A DNA stretch of 64,000 nucleotides from Bilophila wadsworthia ATCC 49260 (GTDB lineage Bacteria; Desulfobacterota; Desulfovibrionia; Desulfovibrionales; Desulfovibrionaceae). How positions within the stretch are numbered: the first letter of the stretch is position 1; each line of letters opens with the position of its first letter. Location: assembly GCF_000701705.1 (NCBI RefSeq), contig NZ_JNJP01000008.1, forward strand, positions 1 to 64,000. The letters run 5' to 3'. The notes below the pieces were generated by a model that did not search any database, had not been told where the DNA came from, and saw only the letters and a program-made list of their open reading frames with translations. Shown here piece by piece: positions 60,751 to 64,000 of this stretch. Both the position numbers and the translations under genes were made by a program.

Positions 60751-61394
60751 GATGCCGTTGCGTTATCCCTGTTCTTTTCTATCCTCAGGGAAGCGTGGTT
60801 AGCCCGTCGGAGTCCGCGGCGGGCATGTCTTCCACCGCACAAGGACAAGGGTGCGGCAGAGAGTTCTTGGCGGCAGGGGTTATCGTATGCCCGCTCTCCA
60901 GCAGGTCCTGGTTTCGTTGGCCTCCGCCACGGAAGTAAACATTCCAGCAGCGCAATATAGATAGGGATTTCAGCCGCAAACCGGAAAGTACACATGGGAC
61001 GGACTGGTTTCCTGCGCCACGAACGTTTTCCCGGCATCGGGATGCGTACAACCCGGCTCTCCGCAGGTACCGTATGGCGGAACGCAAGGGATGCCCCCCG
61101 TTATCTCAGGAGGGCACCCTTTGCTTTAACGTATTGACGGGCGATTATGTTTGTAACTCGTAGAGGCTCTCTCTGACGTTGTATTTGAATGGAAATGGAA
61201 CGCTGTGTATTCCTGATGGAGTATCGTCACAATAGTGAATTATATAACTCATGAAAATTAGCTGTATTATGGTTATAGAAGAGCTTTTTCCCGTTTTTTA
61301 CCGGGTGAATCATTGTTTTTTTCACATGATGCTTGACAAGATTGGTTGAAGGTTACAATAGTGGTTCTACCAAAAGAGAAAGGGAGAACCTCGC
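60751..61394. other. 644-bp intergenic region
   Basis: No gene was recognised. An imperfect hairpin (AAGGGATGCCC ... GGGCACCCTT, about 61087-61124) followed by TGCTTT could be a terminator. The last 70 bp hold the promoter and operator of the next gene. Confidence 0.55.
61333..61372 (+). promoter_or_regulatory. Promoter and FCD-type operator of the GntR regulator
   Basis: TTGACA (61333-61338) and TACAAT (61354-61359) are 15 bp apart, slightly short. TGGTTCTACCA at 61362-61372 is a perfect TGGT-N3-ACCA palindrome, the kind bound by FadR/PdhR-type regulators. It sits just downstream of the -10, fitting autorepression. Confidence 0.75.
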
Positions 61395-62156
61395 ATGACG
61401 CATTCACAAGAGACTCCAGACCAATCTCAAAAGGCTGAACCTCTTCCCGAAACACGGGAACCCCTCAAGGCATATCAAAGGCTTTCCGAGAAAATACAGG
61501 ATGCTATCGAAAAGGGCGGGCTCAAGGTGGGGGATAAGCTGCCCCCCGAGCGGGCGCTTGCCGAAACGTTCGGCGTTTCGCGGAACAGCGTCAGGGAAGC
61601 CATCCGCACGCTCTCGGAGCAGGGCATCCTCAAGAGCCGCCACGGCGACGGGACGTACATCTGCGGTTCCGATCTCGCGCCGCTGACCGCCGCCCTGCTC
61701 AATGCCGTCGACACGGAAGGAAAGTCATTTGACCATATTATGGAGTTCAGGCTCGTCATCGAGCCGTCCATAGCCCGGATAGCCACGGCACGGCATTCCG
61801 CCGAACAGCTCCATCAGCTCAAGATCATTGTCTGCGATCAGCAGTTAAAACTCCTGCACGGGGAGAACGACGGCGAATTGGACGCCCAATTCCATACCCT
61901 CTTGGCGGCGGCGACCGGAAACCCGGTTTTCGTCGACATTGTCAGCCATCTGAACGAGCTCTTTTCCCACAACCGCGCGGACGATGTCCGTCTGAAGAGG
62001 CGGATGGAAGAAGCCATCAACGAGCATCTGATGATCATCGATGCCCTTGAACGCAAGGATGCGGACGCCTGCTCCGACGCGATGGCGCGCCATCTCCATG
62101 CCGTGGCGGAAAAGCATTTTCTGGCGCAGTCCCGGGAAAGGGGGAGCGCATGTTGA
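61395..62156 (+). CDS. GntR-family regulator, FCD (FadR/PdhR) type
   Basis: A 253-residue GntR/FCD regulator. The winged helix spans about residues 28-95 (GLKVGDKLPPERALAETFGV, SRNSVREAIRTLSEQGILKS), and the all-helical FCD ligand domain about 110-245 (FRLVIEPSIARIA, FHTLLAAATGNPVF, EHLMIIDALERKDADACSDA with the usual Asp/His metal or ligand residues). It should bind the TGGT-N3-ACCA site just upstream and respond to a carboxylic acid. GGGAGA precedes the ATG. Likely controls the peptidase that follows. Confidence 0.92.
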   Translation: MTHSQETPDQSQKAEPLPETREPLKAYQRLSEKIQDAIEKGGLKVGDKLPPERALAETFGVSRNSVREAIRTLSEQGILKSRHGDGTYICGSDLAPLTAALLNAVDTEGKSFDHIMEFRLVIEPSIARIATARHSAEQLHQLKIIVCDQQLKLLHGENDGELDAQFHTLLAAATGNPVFVDIVSHLNELFSHNRADDVRLKRRMEEAINEHLMIIDALERKDADACSDAMARHLHAVAEKHFLAQSRERGSAC

Positions 62157-62413
62157 CCGCCACCGCTGCGCCGCATCCGGCGGCCCCTCCAGCCTCTTCA
62201 CCCACTTCCCTCTTTCCGGCTTTCTTGCCATTCCCTTTCCCCCGTTTTTCCGGCGGCGTTCCCGCAATCTTCCCCCATGCGCGATGACCCGCGCCTTCGG
62301 CCCCAAAGTGCTTTTCAATGCCAATGCATTGGAAAGAGACGGTTGATGTGTCAACGGCACGGAAAGGCGACTTTCCTCCTCAGCGTAATTTTTTGCCGAT
62401 TGGAGAACCCCGC

Positions 62414-63622
62414 ATGGACCTCACGTTATGGAAAGACAAGCTTGATGCGTATCTCGACCCTCAGGAAGGCGACATGCTCCGTTTGCTGGAGCGGATCGTC
62501 AACATGGATTCCTTCACGACCAACGCGCAGGATGTGGACCAATTGGGGACCGTCCTGACGGATTGGTTGCGCGAGGCGGGTTTCCAGACGTTCATGATGC
62601 CCAAGACGGAAGCGCCCGCCGACGAGCCGTGGCAGGCGGATCTTGGCCACGTCTTCATGGCCAAGACGCACGGGCGCGAAGCGGAGCCGGGGATCGTGTT
62701 CCTCGGGCATATGGATACGGTTTTCCCCAAGGGTACGGCGCAGGCGCGGCCCTTCAAGATAGAGGGCGATCGGGCCACCGGGCCCGGCGTGGCCGACATG
62801 AAGGCGGGGCTTGTGGCCAACCTGTTCGCGGCGCGGGCCCTGAAGCGGCTCGGCCTGATCGATTGCCCCATGACCCTCATGTTCTCGCCCGATGAGGAGC
62901 TGGGCTCCCCCTCGGCTTCCCGGACCTTGGCGCAGGTCTTGCCCGGCGCACGCGCCGCCATCAACTCGGAACCCGGCGGCCCCGGCGGGCTTGTCACCGT
63001 ATCCCGCAAAGGTTCAGGCCATATGTTCCTGAAAGTACAGGGCAAGGCGTCCCACGCGGGGCGCTGTTATGCGGACGGGGCTTCGGCCATCCTTGAAATC
63101 GCGCACAAGACGCTGGCGATCGACACTTTTTTGGATCTGGACCGTGGGCTCACCGTCAATACGGGCCTGATCAGCGGCGGGGTTTCCGCCAACTCCGTGG
63201 CCCCGTGGGCCGAATCCCGCATCCATCTGACCTACAGGACGCTTGAGGACGGGCAAAAGGTCGTCGCGGGCATCCGTGACGCCGTTTCCCGCACCGTGAT
63301 CCCCGGAACGTCGGCCTCCATCAGCGGCGGGCTGCGCCTCTATCCCTTCGAGCGCTGCGAAGCGGGCGACAAGCTCTTCGGGCTCGTCAAGGACGCCGGG
63401 GAGCTCCTCGGCATGTCCATCAAGGGCCAGCATTACGACAGCGCGTCCGAAGCCGGCTTCAGCTCCAGCCTCGGCGTCCCCACCATCTGCAATATGGGCC
63501 CGGAAGGGGAACATATCCACTCCCTCAACGAATACCTTGTCCCTTCTTCCATCGTGAAGCGGTGCAAGCTCATCGCCCTGACGGCGCTGCAGGCTTCCCG
63601 CGTTTTCCAGCCGGGCAAATAA
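62414..63622 (+). CDS. M20-family metallopeptidase (carboxypeptidase G2-like)
   Basis: A 402-residue M20 peptidase. VFLGHMDTVFPKGTAQ and GPGVADMKAGLVAN carry metal ligands His and Asp; SPDEELGSPSASRTL has the catalytic Glu pair; the dimerisation lid includes GKASHAGRCYADGASAILEI and NTGLISGGVSANSVAP. It cleaves a C-terminal amino acid or N-acyl group from a small substrate. No signal peptide is seen, so it should act in the cytoplasm. GGAGA precedes the ATG at 62414. It lies 257 bp after the GntR regulator. Confidence 0.9.
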   Translation: MDLTLWKDKLDAYLDPQEGDMLRLLERIVNMDSFTTNAQDVDQLGTVLTDWLREAGFQTFMMPKTEAPADEPWQADLGHVFMAKTHGREAEPGIVFLGHMDTVFPKGTAQARPFKIEGDRATGPGVADMKAGLVANLFAARALKRLGLIDCPMTLMFSPDEELGSPSASRTLAQVLPGARAAINSEPGGPGGLVTVSRKGSGHMFLKVQGKASHAGRCYADGASAILEIAHKTLAIDTFLDLDRGLTVNTGLISGGVSANSVAPWAESRIHLTYRTLEDGQKVVAGIRDAVSRTVIPGTSASISGGLRLYPFERCEAGDKLFGLVKDAGELLGMSIKGQHYDSASEAGFSSSLGVPTICNMGPEGEHIHSLNEYLVPSSIVKRCKLIALTALQASRVFQPGK

Positions 63623-63624
63623 AA

Positions 63625-63653
63625 AACCTGCCACAGGCCTGAACTGGCAGGTT
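63625..63653 (-). terminator. Terminator hairpin after the M20 peptidase
   Basis: AACCTGCCA and TGGCAGGTT form a 9-bp stem just after the peptidase stop. The T-run (TTTTTATTTG) lies on the minus-strand side, so it would terminate leftward transcripts. On the plus strand the tail is not T-rich. Confidence 0.6.
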
Positions 63654-64000
63654 CGGGCTATGGCAGGCAAAGACAGCCAGCGCGGTGTTCCACGGCAAGG
63701 GAGCGCATCGCCTGGCGGCGAAACGGGTAAAGGCGATACGTCGTGGTTTGCCTGCGGTTTTGCGGATCGCGGGCAAAACAGAAAGGGCGGCGTTTGCCGT
63801 ATGGAGGGAAACCAGCGGGTTTTCCTCTTCGGGCTGTTGCAGTAGCCGGGTGCCGCCGTGGTTTCCTGACGTTTCCCGCGTCCTCCTTCATCCGGCATGA
63901 AGGGGGATACTTTTGTGGATAAGGGGAAAGGCTTCATCCGAAAGAATCGTTTGCTTTCGATCCGTTAGGCTATTCCGTGTACAAAAGGACGCGCCTCGCT
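63654..64000. other. Window end without a recognised gene
   Basis: Several short open frames occur on both strands, none with a good ribosome site or recognisable product. A leftward transcript ending at the hairpin 63625-63653 may start here or beyond the window. Confidence 0.45.

Noticed and set aside
63014..63937. 307-residue minus-strand frame over the end of the M20 peptidase
   Set aside because: Mostly antisense of the peptidase; no ribosome site or fold, though a leftward terminator at 63625 keeps a small chance of a leftward transcript.

Overview
The window looks like chromosome from a GC-rich, Gram-negative anaerobe of the Desulfovibrionales type (Bilophila or Desulfovibrio-like). 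That placement is an inference from the flavour of the genes: sigma-54 two-component control, an ABC-exported Kdo-linked capsule, a Mu-like phage and type III effector-like genes. No rRNA, tRNA or other taxonomic marker was seen, so the genus is not certain.

Layout. (1) 1-10792: the left (early) half of a Mu-like prophage, read right to left. A repressor-like gene faces the phage end, an operator-rich gap follows, then a Ner-like gene, transposase A, ATPase B, small early genes, Gam, HU, GemA, Mor, and a lysis block (holin, lysozyme, nested spanins, start of a DUF2730-like gene). The presumed left end lies near 10792. (2) 11792-14578: a solute-binding protein next to a GGDEF diguanylate cyclase, then an HU/IHF protein. 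(3) 14656-19320: a ParA-type ATPase in an operon with a 574-residue protein of unknown family. They sit amid many degenerate 13-bp repeat units, which also lie inside the partner gene. A further cluster of the same units lies at 27091-27257. (4) 19754-26680: a radical SAM enzyme with two acyltransferase-like proteins (one fused to a TraB/GumN-like domain), then AhpC and a flavoprotein partner with an unusual domain order. (5) 27456-30749: a kinase-like, probably secreted protein with a chaperone-like gene, followed by hipBA. (6) 33052-44991: a histidine kinase / sigma-54 activator / MipA-family operon divergent from an eight-gene set. That set holds a HAD phosphatase, two PLP aminotransferases, a hydrolase, two SMR-type membrane proteins, an acyltransferase and an arginase-fold protein, and it follows a good sigma-54 promoter match. 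(7) 45121-60750: an ABC-dependent capsule locus (kpsF, lipoprotein, kpsMTED, kdsA, kdsB-kdsC fusion, two AT-rich sugar genes, manC, kpsC, kpsS). It is preceded by an ATG followed by 25 CT repeats and then a terminator. (8) 61395-63622: an FCD-type GntR regulator with its likely operator, and an M20 peptidase.

The two signals I consider most novel are the ParA/13-bp-repeat system and the CT-repeat leader plus terminator upstream of the capsule genes. In the leader, only one of the three possible repeat-length classes would let a ribosome read through the terminator.
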